Positions 9,626 through 19,977 of a stretch of 64,000 nt of DNA are shown here, piece after piece (positions within the stretch are counted from its first letter, which is position 1; every line of letters begins with the position of its first letter). The DNA is from Gracilaria gracilis (Eukaryota > Rhodophyta > Florideophyceae > Gracilariales > Gracilariaceae). Under the pieces are notes generated by a model, which did no database searches, was not told where the DNA came from, and saw only the letters and a program-made list of their open reading frames with translations. A program made the translations under genes and the position numbers. The stretch is from contig JARGSG010000197.1 in the NCBI GenBank assembly GCA_030374805.1, positions 558,001-622,000 of the forward strand, read 5' to 3'.

Positions 9626-10326
9626 CTACTTTTTGTTGCGCGCCGTAGCAAACCACGATCTGATATGATCCGGATAAATCATCACTGACGCTACCGCCAT
9701 TGCTAACGCACCGTTTCGGATGATCGCTCGCGGCCCAACTAATGTTGCACGCATAGCAATTGAACATATACACACGTCAGATACGCTCATCTCTCTCCTA
9801 CTCGTGCATTTCATCGCATTGCGCATACGCAACACGTACATGGCAAAGATGGTACGGCGCCCAAAACCGCGGCAGAGCTCAGAATCACCACGGGATTACC
9901 GTTGACGGCGATGCGCTTAACGGCTTGATATCCCTCTGTGGAAGAAAACAAAAAGAAACATGCGAACAAAAAGCGATAATCATTGCATCGCTCTCCATGG
10001 TTAGAGTTTGTCATTTCGTTTCCAGCGCTTGCGCTACGCTGTTGAACACAATGAGAAAAGCATACTGTGAATCACGCTGGCCACCGCGTCGTCGGCAGCT
10101 TGTAGCTTATGTTCGTTTAGCGGAGAATGTTTCTGTGAAACGATTTTGCAGCCGCGAATAAAAACATGATGCTGCTTGTTAGCGTTTTGTGCTGTTTGTG
10201 TGCCATGGCTGTCTGTGGTCGTACCTTTGCTCCTTCGACGGTGCGATCCAGCAACTGGTGCGCGCTGCGAATCATGCCGCTTAGAGCGGAGCGTGGCTCG
10301 TCATTGACGGCGTCCTTGGAGCTCAT
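9626..10326 (-). CDS. Small spliced membrane protein, unknown
   Basis: Reconstructed from three exons: 10225-10326, 9840-9933 and 9626-9738. Intron 1 is 9934-10224 (donor GTACGA; acceptor after a strong pyrimidine tract ending CACAGAG). Intron 2 is 9739-9839 (donor GTACGT, acceptor TTAG). Phases agree (102, 94 and 113 nt) and give 102 aa with a polar N-terminus and two hydrophobic segments (around NPVVILSSAAVLGAV and NGALAMAVASVMIY), followed by a basic tail. The layout resembles small mitochondrial inner-membrane proteins such as MICOS MIC26/27, but I do not recognise it firmly. An alternative start uses a 26-nt exon at 10700-10725 (ATG to a consensus AAG|GTAAGA donor), spliced in frame to 10321, giving 109 aa. 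Confidence 0.6.
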
Positions 10327-10851
10327 CGCTTGCGTAGTGGATGCAGTAAGGGGGATTGGTCACACACAAGCAAGTCGCGTGCGATTTCTGCGCTTTCTCG
10401 CGATGAGAGTGTAACTACGGGGGTAGGTCAAGTTGGGATGCTCTCTCTGCGCGATTCGACGGGCGCTTTCTATCTACACACACACCGGCAGGTGAACCGA
10501 AGACTACAATAAACTGCCAAAAAGCTCCGAAAATATTTGTAGATTTACCAAGCGTAGATAATTTACCCTTGGTATATATAGCTATCTACGTGTAGATAGA
10601 CGACCAGGTGGTTGCAGTAGATAATCGTTTCCAGATCAGCGCTGCACAGCAGCCCTTCTTTGTCCGGCATAAAGCATAAAGTTACAGTAACCTTCTTACC
10701 TTGCCGTCGTCGTTCCGCCTGACATGTGAAACGACAAAGTCTCATGTTTCTGCAACCCCATACATGAGAACGTGCGCACAACTCTTCTTCTCATTACGTG
10801 CTTCAGCAGACAAAAGTCTCACCGCAGGCTAGCTTCAAGCCGCTAGTACTT
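10327..10851. other. Divergent intergenic region
   Basis: Lies between the small membrane-protein gene and the Sec6-like gene. It holds a good minus-strand splice donor at 10698-10700 (AAG|GTAAGA), which may belong to an alternative first exon. Around 10541-10607 there are short dyad sequences (TACCAAG/CTTGGTA, TCTACGTGTAGA). Nothing else is evident. Confidence 0.4.
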
Positions 10852-13551
10852 ATGTCCGAAATACAAAAAGAAGCTATCCGCGTCGTTTCTGAAGCCATCT
10901 CCGGAGCAGATGGCAATCTTCTCCCTGTCATCGACACCGCGCATGAAAAATGGCAAATTGAGCTACGCGACGCCAAATCCACTGCTCGCAAACTGTTAGC
11001 AGAAGTTCTGGAAGAGAGGCAAACGCTACGCAAATCATTAGCATCCGCCGCAGACCTATGGCGAACTCTTCAACCCACCCACCCTGATGACAATGTCACT
11101 GAACAACCCCAACAACCCGCACTCTCTCACGCCCACTCCTTTCCAGCCAACGACGCCCAGCTCGCTGCCGTCAGAGCCTTGCACAATATCTCACAGACTC
11201 TGTTCTGGGCAGAGTTTACAATGGAGGCCCCGCGTGCTCTGGAACGAGCCACCACCTTCCTCGAGAAGATTCATAGTAATGGTTTGGATAAGGTCGTCAA
11301 GGGCAACCCCGCATTACTTGTTGATGCCCATGCTAACTTAACCGCCGCTGAAAGACTACGTGACCTCATTTTACTCGAGACACCAACAGCTGAAAGCACA
11401 AACCCCACACAATGGTTCTCCAAGGCAGTTGAAACGCGTAACCTTCTTGAAGATATCGTGCTTCGAGGTATATTCGGAAACGTCGTCCAGCTCTCCCAGG
11501 TCAATCCTTGTATCCTCGTTGCGGGTGCGCGCGTTGTAGAGAGTGAAGAGGCTGAAGATCAATGGTGGAAGAATCGCATTCAAAAAGGTGGACTTGAAGA
11601 ACGCGGCGCAGCTGTTCGTGCGTTCGGAACTCATGATTATAAGAAACGAGCGCTCAATGCTATTGTAGAGTCTTTGCAAGCACAGTTCTGGCAGAGAGAA
11701 CGCGAGCTGCGCGCATTCAAAGACACCATGACAAACGATGACATTGAAATCACACCAAACCTTAGCAATGAAGTTCATGTGTCAAGCATTTTGGACTGGA
11801 TTCAGCAGCGACGTTCCGAGACGGAGATTGTGCGTCGTTACGTAACACCTTGCCTGCCACCGTCGTTTGAAGTTTCCCAGCTATATGAAAGTGAGCTTCA
11901 CCGGCAGTTCATGCGGCTTCTAAGTCAGATTCTTCATCTAAACAAACCTGATGGGTCTATGTTGCTTTCTGAAACTGATCTTATAAGACTAACATCTTGG
12001 TATAGCAAGTATAGGAATGAGGTTGACGAACAAGGAGAAACAATAGATTGCTTCCTCAGCGAAAGAGATCGAAAGCGTCTCATATCTGCTTTGCAACAAC
12101 ACTGCGCTCACAGGATCACTGGCAGTATCATTTCTCGACTTTTCTCTGACGATCGTATGGATGTTGGACTCGGCACGAAACCACACGACGTATCAAAGAG
12201 AAAGCGGCTAGGAATATCCAGAAGTGTATTATGTCGCCTAGATTTGTCACAGATTGTTATGGATTGCGTCGGTGAGCAGGTGCGAAGAATGCTGGACTTG
12301 AAGATGCGTGATTTGGACCAAGCAGTTGCTCAAGTCGTATCCGAAATCTTGCTGGATTTCCAAACAGAAGTACGGCAAGTAATCGCCAACGACAAGATTG
12401 ATACAGCTGTGGAAGAAGGTTCGTATCTCTGTGCCACGGCAAACCACATGGCCAAGTGCCTCGGGTTTTCAGAGGAATTGAGAGATTCGTTTATTCCCCT
12501 GGGTCTCGATCATCATCGACCGGAAATTGAGGAAAGAATGGAAAGCGTAATCGATGGGTTCCGCTCAACGGCCTCAGTAGCCCTCCACGTCCTCATCGAT
12601 GGAATGAGGCCATTCCTAGAAGTTCATGTAACACGCCTTTTTGCTCCGAGCACGGGCACCGAGGTGATATTGGATATGTTGGCCATACTATCCGATTATT
12701 TCAAGGACTACAAAGAGGCTCTACTTGACTACCACTTCGAATATCTGGCCATCGAAACCTTGAAACGTGTTGTGATTTGGTATCTTGTCCCCTTTTTGCG
12801 CTTGACACACCCCCGTCTTGATGAAAGCGTGGCACGACGATTTACATCGCTTCCCATATTTGAAGACCAGAATGAAGATCCTGAGGACTTTTCTGAAAGT
12901 TTAAGTAGGGTGATCAGTACAAGACGGAGTGACGCTAGTTCAAAAGTCCTTTCATCGAGTGTGGGTTTAGCTTCCATGAGTGGAGGAGCAGTTCTGGCCC
13001 TTGTCGAAAAAGACATCTCAAATATTTCTGCTTTCATGGAGAAACAAGTACCACTGCACCAAAAGAAACAGTTAAAACCTGCTTTGGAGCCGTTGCATGC
13101 CATTCAAGCATTGTACAAGTGTGACCCTACTGCTCCAGCTATGGCTGAGGCGTTTCAAGATGCGAAATTTATGATCGACAGAGCTCTTCGCCCCCTTTGG
13201 GCGATGGAATATGGAGCTCACGGTCAGTTTGGTATTAGAAATGCCGAGAAAATCTGGGAAACTCGGCATGAGTTGAGTCCCTCCTTAATAGTGGAAGCCA
13301 TCAATATGACCAGAAGCAACATAGATCGCATTGAAGCTCAAACTCCCAGCAGAATGTCAAGTGTTGATGATGGGCGTATCTGGAGCTCAAGGTACAGTGA
13401 CCCAAATGGTTCGATTTCGGAACGTTTCATAGAAAGACAAGGGGGCTATAACGAGCAAAACCTTTCATCTTCTTCCTTGATGTGGACACCCAAGTCTTTC
13501 AACAGTAGCGTTGCTAAGAGGATGTCTGCAGAGCGGAATACTCGGCGATGA
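10852..13551 (+). CDS. Exocyst complex subunit Sec6-like
   Basis: Single exon, 899 aa, largely helical. The frame opens upstream at a GTG, so the ATG at 10852 is taken as the start. The N-terminal third is coiled-coil-like. Several segments match the Sec6/EXOC3 pattern: a region around WFSKAVETRNLLEDIVLRGI followed by NPCILVAGARVVESEE, and later DLIRLTSWYSKYRNEV, which corresponds to the 'L..W...Y...' helix of Sec6. Sec6 is a core exocyst subunit that tethers secretory vesicles at the plasma membrane and binds the t-SNARE Sec9/SNAP-25. The length is slightly above the yeast and animal proteins. The assignment rests on remembered family patterns, and other tethering-complex subunits (COG, GARP) remain possible. 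Confidence 0.58.
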   Translation: MSEIQKEAIRVVSEAISGADGNLLPVIDTAHEKWQIELRDAKSTARKLLAEVLEERQTLRKSLASAADLWRTLQPTHPDDNVTEQPQQPALSHAHSFPANDAQLAAVRALHNISQTLFWAEFTMEAPRALERATTFLEKIHSNGLDKVVKGNPALLVDAHANLTAAERLRDLILLETPTAESTNPTQWFSKAVETRNLLEDIVLRGIFGNVVQLSQVNPCILVAGARVVESEEAEDQWWKNRIQKGGLEERGAAVRAFGTHDYKKRALNAIVESLQAQFWQRERELRAFKDTMTNDDIEITPNLSNEVHVSSILDWIQQRRSETEIVRRYVTPCLPPSFEVSQLYESELHRQFMRLLSQILHLNKPDGSMLLSETDLIRLTSWYSKYRNEVDEQGETIDCFLSERDRKRLISALQQHCAHRITGSIISRLFSDDRMDVGLGTKPHDVSKRKRLGISRSVLCRLDLSQIVMDCVGEQVRRMLDLKMRDLDQAVAQVVSEILLDFQTEVRQVIANDKIDTAVEEGSYLCATANHMAKCLGFSEELRDSFIPLGLDHHRPEIEERMESVIDGFRSTASVALHVLIDGMRPFLEVHVTRLFAPSTGTEVILDMLAILSDYFKDYKEALLDYHFEYLAIETLKRVVIWYLVPFLRLTHPRLDESVARRFTSLPIFEDQNEDPEDFSESLSRVISTRRSDASSKVLSSSVGLASMSGGAVLALVEKDISNISAFMEKQVPLHQKKQLKPALEPLHAIQALYKCDPTAPAMAEAFQDAKFMIDRALRPLWAMEYGAHGQFGIRNAEKIWETRHELSPSLIVEAINMTRSNIDRIEAQTPSRMSSVDDGRIWSSRYSDPNGSISERFIERQGGYNEQNLSSSSLMWTPKSFNSSVAKRMSAERNTRR

Positions 13552-13783
13552 CCTGTAATATATTATACGTCATGTGCTTGCACGGCTCCGATTCTTGTGA
13601 ATCTATGCACATACACTGTCAATATGAAGAAAGGAACTATACAATTCTTTTGTAGCTCGTCATATAGTGTGGAAATGGTTCGATTGTTCGATTTTATACC
13701 CTTGTGTGTAGCAGCCAGCATGTTAGAGCGCACCCTTCTCGATTTCGATCCTGAGATGAGGCCAGGAAAGCTCGCTGCGAAAG
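13552..13783. other. Sec6-like 3' flank
   Basis: Short downstream region. A 72-codon frame at 13597-13815 has no ATG at its start and runs into the foldback repeat, so it is not called. Confidence 0.4.
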
Positions 13784-13907
13784 TAATTCACGCTTGTACT
13801 ATGCCTATATGCTGAGAGAGAGAGACTGACTGGAATCACTGGATTCAGTCTCTCTCTCAGGCTGAGAGTCTCAGCACAGAAGCATAGTTACAGTACAGGC
13901 GTGAATT
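13784..13907. repeat. Imperfect foldback element
   Basis: Nested inverted repeats. The outer arms are 13784-13804 (TAATTCACGCTTGTACTATGC) and 13882-13907, which holds its reverse complement with a small insertion. The inner arms are 13812-13829 (CTGAGAGAGAGAGACTGA) and 13845-13860, around a ~15-nt loop. The whole would fold into a ~124-nt hairpin. It could be a small MITE-like repeat or a structured 3' element; it has no coding capacity. Confidence 0.65.
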
Positions 13908-13954
13908 CATGCTTGTCAAGAACGGGCCTAATTTGCGGGCAGTACGGGACTCTC

Positions 13955-14285
13955 TCGTTCTTATTGTACGGATGCTATATTGTATTTAGCACGCAGTACA
14001 GAACGTTGTCTATTGAAGAAACGCTCCCTCGCTAAGAAGGCCAACATCCTATCAGTCCATTTAATGATTGCTTCAGATTCACTTAAGCCAAGGCTTTTGC
14101 GAGGAAGCTGAACACAGTTTTCTCATGCTTTCTTTGAACACGTAGTGATCCAAATTGTTCAAGACTGCGGTCCTACAGTCATAGACCACTTTTTCCCCGA
14201 TCAGAATCGAAACAAACTGGTGCTGGAACGGCGCGTGGCCAACATTAAAGCCGCGACAGTGTAACTTCAGCCTCCCGTTGGATTA
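13955..14285 (-). pseudogene. LINE 3'-end remnant (copy B)
   Basis: On the minus strand this is clearly similar at DNA level to 58108-58456. It has the same CA(A)GGGAGGCTGAAG...CTGTCGC block, then a degraded YDCRTAVLNNLDHY peptide matching the C-terminal CxC...H zinc-finger region of the LINE reverse-transcriptase protein, then the GGCCTTCTT..GAGCGTTTCTT block and a short GAGAGAG tail. Several stops interrupt the frame. It is a dead, 5'-truncated copy next to the Sel1 gene's 3' end. Confidence 0.75.
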
Positions 14286-14511
14286 CAGCCGTGTTCTATA
14301 GCGCACTTTCGTTATATGATATGCAGCCTATTTGTTTCGTTTTGCTTCAAGACCGAACTTCTCACTTCAAAAGCGGATCCCTCGAAAACTATCGCTTCGC
14401 TCTGTACCACTTCTTCCAACAGACTAATTATCTTCGCCACTTTCGGAATATGTGTATATATATCGGCAATTCGTCAGGCATGGAGCCTCCTTTGCTGATG
14501 AAGTCATTTTG

Positions 14512-17500
14512 TCAGCTTCTTGGGACCATCATTCCTTCATGTTGAAGATGTTGATGCAAGTTCTGAGCTCTCTGCTCATCTGGTTCAACACCCTCATCGC
14601 CACTCATGAGCAAAAGCGCGAGTTGAGCTCTGGAATCATTGTCATTACCAATATCAATAGCTAGTTGATATAAAGTCACCGAAAGCGTTGGATTCTTGGA
14701 AACGCCATCACCATGACGATACATATTGGCTAGTCTCCTCATCGCGCGGACTTCATTGCTTCGTATAATGGCCCCCTGGTACAGTGCTGCAGCTCGAATA
14801 GGGTCATTCGACAATCTTTCGTCAAAATGATATAAGTTCCCGAGTTCGTACATGGCTTCACCGTCGTAGTCTTCTGAAACAGCTCGCCAATACATTCGCA
14901 CGGCATAATCGAGGTCCCCTTTTCGATCTATCAATCTCGGCGCGCCACGACGATACAGATCTCCAAGCGCTTTCTTTGCTCCAGAATTATGTCCATACTC
15001 AATGGCCATATGGTATAGGGCAGCAGCTCTGGCATCATCGATTTGAAGGCCTCGCTCTCCCTTTTCGTACATACGCCCTAACTCAAACATGGATCTTGCG
15101 CTATGTCCCTCTGCAATTGCTCTATTGTAGAACGCGAACTCAATATCATGCAAAGTTTGTCGTTTTCTAACCCCAGGAGAACGCGGAATAGAACCAGGAG
15201 CCATAGTCATAGTGTTGGTGGGGAATTGTCCCGGTTCAAACACAATATCGTAATCCTTGGTGTGCATAAACGTGCGGCGCATTATGGATTGCAATAAACA
15301 CGAGTTTAAGTCTCCGGATGACATGAGCTCCAGGAATTTGAAGTATGACCAGAAAACTTGTGCTTCGTAACCATGTTTGGACATCAAGTAATTATACATC
15401 GCTTCAATATGACTCTTCTTAATATCAAATCCTGTCTCTTCAGAGCTACTATCGGCTTTTCGGTTGACGATATAGAACTTAGCAACGCATCTTTCAAGAA
15501 GTTCGACAGCCCTGCTAATATCAGCAGCGATATGATAATGTTCAGTAAGGTGCTTGATGCACGCCCGAAGGGCAGCAGGGCTCCCCAATTCGACGGCAGC
15601 TATCTCAAGAAGGATGACTGCTCGATGGAGTTTTCGAGCTCCGGCCCCAAAGTACTCTCGAGGTTTGTCCAGCATTCGTCTCACTTCTTCACCCAAGTGC
15701 TCTAAAGTGTCAATCGGTCTTTGCCTCTGGGAGCCAAGATAGTCACGAATTACTGAACACGCATACATGAGGTACTCTGGATCAGATTGTTCGTATCTGA
15801 AGGAATGCATAGAAAATCCTGGAAATCTAGCTGTCGACTGCTCGTGATGCAATCGATTGGTGAAAACAACTTGGAAGTTTGTTCTGCGTGGATATTGTTT
15901 AAGAAAATCCGGATGCTCGACTTCATATCGACAGAATTCGAATCGAAATGGTAGCCACCCCAGCCATGTTCTTATCTTTTTCCCAGTTCCAATGGCACCA
16001 GTGGTCATGAACCCCGTCTTCCTCGAGATATTTTGGGGGCTTTTCATAACCTCTGTGTGGGGCAAACTGTGTTCCATCTGCCATTCGGCCATGCCTTGTA
16101 GCCTAGCGGTGAAGGAATCTCGCCAGCATTCCCATAGAAAATGTTGATCAGTTCTGGTGTCTTCCCTTCCGAGCACGGAAAAAGCGCTGAAACTATCCCG
16201 CCTTCTTTCACAGTGAATACGAATGAAAAGTTTTTGCGGAGCGCATGAAGGTCTGATGTTTATCCCCACAGGACTGATGATAGAGTTCCTCTGATTTTGA
16301 TCTCGTAACGGAGATAGGGGCTTCCTTGGAGGGTTTTCGGTTGCCAACGAAACATCAACTTGGAGAGCGGGAAAGGATAGAATACATAACATCATCAAAA
16401 TCTCAGAAGAAGGACCACTCCCTCTCATAGACGTTTCCTTCTGGAGCTCTGTCACCATCCTTTGGAATTCTATTTGAATCTTCCATATCAGTCGATTTTG
16501 GACTCCTTTTCGCATGAAGTAGACTTCTTCTTTTCCTGGAGTTACTTCGGACATGAAGTCTTTCAAAATATGGGTGATATCAATGACTCTGTTCGACATC
16601 AGGGGATTGCGCTCTGCGTACTCTATTTCTGGTTTCCAAACATTTGAGGATGCTTCAGGGTTGCTGTGGAACCAACGAGCTAGATAGGAGCGAACGCTTT
16701 CCATTGAATATCCCATAAATGTTATTGTCTGGTCCAAATGGTCATACTTATGCCCAGTCCTCGCAAACTGGATCATCAAGCGTGCCCTTTCAACATCGTT
16801 CTGTATCTTAAATAAGGATGCGTTCACGACAACATTTGGAGCTTCAGCGTGCGTTGAAGAAGTCGCCATGCCCTCTCCGACAGTGCTGTTATTTGCAATC
16901 GCTATATGCGACGCGCTTAAGCATAACTCTTTCCAGTCGTCATCGATAGACAATAAGAATTCAAATTGGTCTCCTGCTGTGAGTGCCATCCACACATCAA
17001 TAATCTCTCCAACTTTCATGACAAGTCGATTCGTATCGGATCGTAAAGTTAAACAGCGATCTGAAATGGGAAAAGAGCATAGTTGAGATATATGAATGGC
17101 ATCTCTAGGACCCTGAGAATCATTTTCATCATCATTGGTAAATCCAAGCTGATCTCGCAAGTTTTCTAGAGCTGGGTCTGTGGTCTTCAGAACCTCATCA
17201 AAAGTCTCTGGTATGCTCTGCCTCGGAAACTCTTGACGATGGGCTTCCGATCGGGCACCTAGGTTTAACAGAATCGCAAACCACTCAAGCTTGAAGGTGT
17301 CTAGTTCAGACACCTCTTCCCCGAACTCGACAGGTAGAGCTTCTACTATTCTGTCCAAACTGAAAGCATGAGGGGTATAGCCATTATCTGCCACAGTTTT
17401 GCTGTTTGGATTCTTGTCAAGGGTTTTGAAGTGCGGACAGGAAAATGGTAAACCAATTCCGCTTCTGACAGCGTTGAGGAATAAATCGTTCTTGCTCAGT

Positions 17501-18477
17501 CTTCCATCTCGCACATCGGAACGCCAGTCCCATTCTTCCCAGAGAAATAGGCTGCTACTGTTCGTGGTTGGCGTAGCAGTTTCATCGAGGAGCTTGAAGT
17601 TATGCCCCCCGCGCGCATACTCGGTACATACGTGAAGTCCCGCGCTGGAAAGCAGCTCCCCGGCAAAGTAGTCCCTCCGCCGCATGAAATGCCGATGTAT
17701 TTCAGGGGTTCCTGAAGGCATTCTAGCATCGGGTTGGGTCGCAGCAGTAAAATCCTTAACCCAATGTCCGAACCCTTGAGCGATTAAGGCAGAAGACCAA
17801 CGAAGCCAAACTTCAATTGGATTATGCGGGATTTGACGAAGTTTATAAACCCTGACTCCAGTGCGAACATATGAGAGGTAGTCTATTAACAACCTAACGG
17901 CAATGACACCAAAACGAAACAAAAACACGGCTCTCTGGAAAAGAAAGCTCCGAGGGCTTTTCGACACGCGCAACGATAGTGCTCCATACTTGAGGTAGGT
18001 CTTAGTATCACCATTAGTGATCTGATTGTCCACAAGCGTTTCATTTATGAGAATTTTGTCGGCGAGTTGAGCAGGATGATGTTTGTGAATGTCCACACCT
18101 CCTTGCGGCTTATAATGGACTCCCAAATGCTCCAGATTTCGAATGCTTTCAGCAACCCAGGTATGGAGCTCATTGATTTGGAGCAGACCCCAAACGGTTC
18201 GCAAGAGATGTATGATTGAGAATATAAGTGCAACGAACGAGGCGAACATTTCCTTGAAATCTCTGGTGGCAGCCTGAACGGTGATATAGAAAATGATATA
18301 CGTGATGGGCAGCATTACGACAATGAGATGGACTCTGCCTTCCCTTCGTGTAGCAGCGATAGATTTCCATTCTGGGCCGATGAAATCGGAGGCATCAAGC
18401 ACAGTCCAAGGCAAGAAGGCAAGCAGGTAGGCTGATAGTATCACATATATATTTTCTGCCAAAGCCTCTATAGTCAT
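14512..18477 (-). CDS. Large membrane protein with Sel1-like repeats
   Basis: A single-exon 1,321-aa protein, with the start taken at the ATG at 18477 because the frame upstream opens at a TTG. The first ~120 residues contain several hydrophobic segments (AYLLAFLPWTVL; VHLIVVMLPITYIIFYITV; FASFVALIFSIIHLL), and another membrane-like stretch lies near residue 180-205. The middle ~700 residues match no family I know. The C-terminal ~180 residues are tandem Sel1-type helical repeats (SMFELGRMYEKGERG, AMYELGNLYHF, AMRRLANMYRHGDGV), which usually scaffold protein complexes, as in ERAD adaptor Hrd3/SEL1L. Multiple N-terminal membrane segments are unlike Hrd3, so I do not transfer that function. Confidence 0.85.
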   Translation of the reverse strand: MTIEALAENIYVILSAYLLAFLPWTVLDASDFIGPEWKSIAATRREGRVHLIVVMLPITYIIFYITVQAATRDFKEMFASFVALIFSIIHLLRTVWGLLQINELHTWVAESIRNLEHLGVHYKPQGGVDIHKHHPAQLADKILINETLVDNQITNGDTKTYLKYGALSLRVSKSPRSFLFQRAVFLFRFGVIAVRLLIDYLSYVRTGVRVYKLRQIPHNPIEVWLRWSSALIAQGFGHWVKDFTAATQPDARMPSGTPEIHRHFMRRRDYFAGELLSSAGLHVCTEYARGGHNFKLLDETATPTTNSSSLFLWEEWDWRSDVRDGRLSKNDLFLNAVRSGIGLPFSCPHFKTLDKNPNSKTVADNGYTPHAFSLDRIVEALPVEFGEEVSELDTFKLEWFAILLNLGARSEAHRQEFPRQSIPETFDEVLKTTDPALENLRDQLGFTNDDENDSQGPRDAIHISQLCSFPISDRCLTLRSDTNRLVMKVGEIIDVWMALTAGDQFEFLLSIDDDWKELCLSASHIAIANNSTVGEGMATSSTHAEAPNVVVNASLFKIQNDVERARLMIQFARTGHKYDHLDQTITFMGYSMESVRSYLARWFHSNPEASSNVWKPEIEYAERNPLMSNRVIDITHILKDFMSEVTPGKEEVYFMRKGVQNRLIWKIQIEFQRMVTELQKETSMRGSGPSSEILMMLCILSFPALQVDVSLATENPPRKPLSPLRDQNQRNSIISPVGINIRPSCAPQKLFIRIHCERRRDSFSAFSVLGREDTRTDQHFLWECWRDSFTARLQGMAEWQMEHSLPHTEVMKSPQNISRKTGFMTTGAIGTGKKIRTWLGWLPFRFEFCRYEVEHPDFLKQYPRRTNFQVVFTNRLHHEQSTARFPGFSMHSFRYEQSDPEYLMYACSVIRDYLGSQRQRPIDTLEHLGEEVRRMLDKPREYFGAGARKLHRAVILLEIAAVELGSPAALRACIKHLTEHYHIAADISRAVELLERCVAKFYIVNRKADSSSEETGFDIKKSHIEAMYNYLMSKHGYEAQVFWSYFKFLELMSSGDLNSCLLQSIMRRTFMHTKDYDIVFEPGQFPTNTMTMAPGSIPRSPGVRKRQTLHDIEFAFYNRAIAEGHSARSMFELGRMYEKGERGLQIDDARAAALYHMAIEYGHNSGAKKALGDLYRRGAPRLIDRKGDLDYAVRMYWRAVSEDYDGEAMYELGNLYHFDERLSNDPIRAAALYQGAIIRSNEVRAMRRLANMYRHGDGVSKNPTLSVTLYQLAIDIGNDNDSRAQLALLLMSGDEGVEPDEQRAQNLHQHLQHEGMMVPRS

Positions 18478-19977
18478 GTCGAGAAGCAACAAAGCGTAGT
18501 ACCATCAGTTAATTGATGCGGAGTTCTACAGATGAGGATGATAAGGAATGCTCTTTGCGAGGGCTGGACTGGATGGCTAAAAAACTGACCCATGATGCTG
18601 AGATAATATGGGGGTGGGGTGCAGAGCAATGAAGAGAATGGTCTGTATTGGGACTATGTGGTCGACAGACAGTTGTAGAGCTAGACGGGACAATGTCTTC
18701 TGCACTCCTTAGAGAGCTAGTGGTGTTCGAAGAAAGATCCAAACTAGATTAGTAAGACCTGCACATTAAACGGTCCGAATGACAACGGGAGCAGCATTTG
18801 TAACGATTACGCAGTTTGGAAGAATTGATGAAGGATTGGGACCGAAAGCAATGGAAGGAAAAAATGGGGTTTGGCCCAACAGCAGCTTATGGGGCGGGGC
18901 GGGGCCATCATGAAGGTGAGTGGTGCAAGAGCATGAATGAGCAACGCCATATGACATACACGTGCTAATGATTTGGAAGGAGGATGTACATCTATAGCTG
19001 TAGCGAGGAGAAGCGTCCCGCTGAATCATGCAGGTGAGGAAGCGGGATTTCGATTCTTTCCCGTTCCCTTTTCTCGTCGTTTTGATGACAAAATAGTCGA
19101 TGGCAGAAGGAGTCCGCGGTGGTTAGGAACCCCGAACAGAGGATCACGTGAGTGGTTGGGCGATGTGCACGGGCTTAAGGAGATGAATTGAGAACATCGT
19201 ACCTATGGAGGCCCTGTTCCGTTTGCTCCATGGAGTATTATCTATCTAAGGCTCATCTTTCGCTGTTGAAGCGAGTTTGGGCAAATTGGTCTGCAGATTG
19301 CGTTCAGAATCTGATGATGTATGGATACCCTTGTAGAGCATTTGCTTGCCACCAGCACGCGCGTCCCCCCATATTTGGGACAGTCGTTTATGTCATGCTG
19401 CCAGCTGAAGATGTCAGGACGACAGTGTCGGTACGCGCACGTGCCACCGCAGCGAACGGTCAAGGCGCCAACACTCGCCGGCTGTAAATTATTCGAAACG
19501 GAGAGCCATCGAATTAACGGCCTCGAACGGTCCCGTCGGTCCACAATCGCGCGCACTCGTGGAAAATAAATTAAAGCTGCACAAAAAAAGTGCGCTGGCA
19601 GCGAATGCGCGCGCCTTTAAACGTAGTGCGTCTCCTTCGTGACCCATCAATGCCGCCCCGCCGTTCTCTCTTCCCCCTCGCGCTACACAAAGCCAGGCAA
19701 TGACGAGCCCACAATCGCTTCTTCCTCCATCCATTCCGTTCTTCCGCATCATCCACCCCGTCTCTATCCCGCCTTGACCCGTCTATCCACCTTACGCCGC
19801 TTTGTCCACCGCCTGAGTGCTCTATACCATCTACTGGCGCCCGGCCCCTTGCTTGCCCCACTCTCCTCACCCCCGCTCTTTCCCCCTGCTTTACACCGCG
19901 CTCACCTGTCCGCTCTAACTGCTCTCTCTCTCCCGCTGTGCTCTCACTCTCCTCATCCCTTCCCGCCAGTTTCGACC
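18478..19977. other. Intergenic region, Sel1 gene to acidic-protein gene
   Basis: 1.5 kb between divergent genes. The last ~350 bp (19640-19977) are pyrimidine-rich (CTCTCTCTCCCGC and similar), typical of a 5' untranslated/promoter stretch for the gene starting at 19978. Several GTGAG tetramers on the + strand (about 18916, 19037, 19147) could be donors, but I could not assemble an exon set. No RNA gene or repeat was recognised. Confidence 0.4.
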
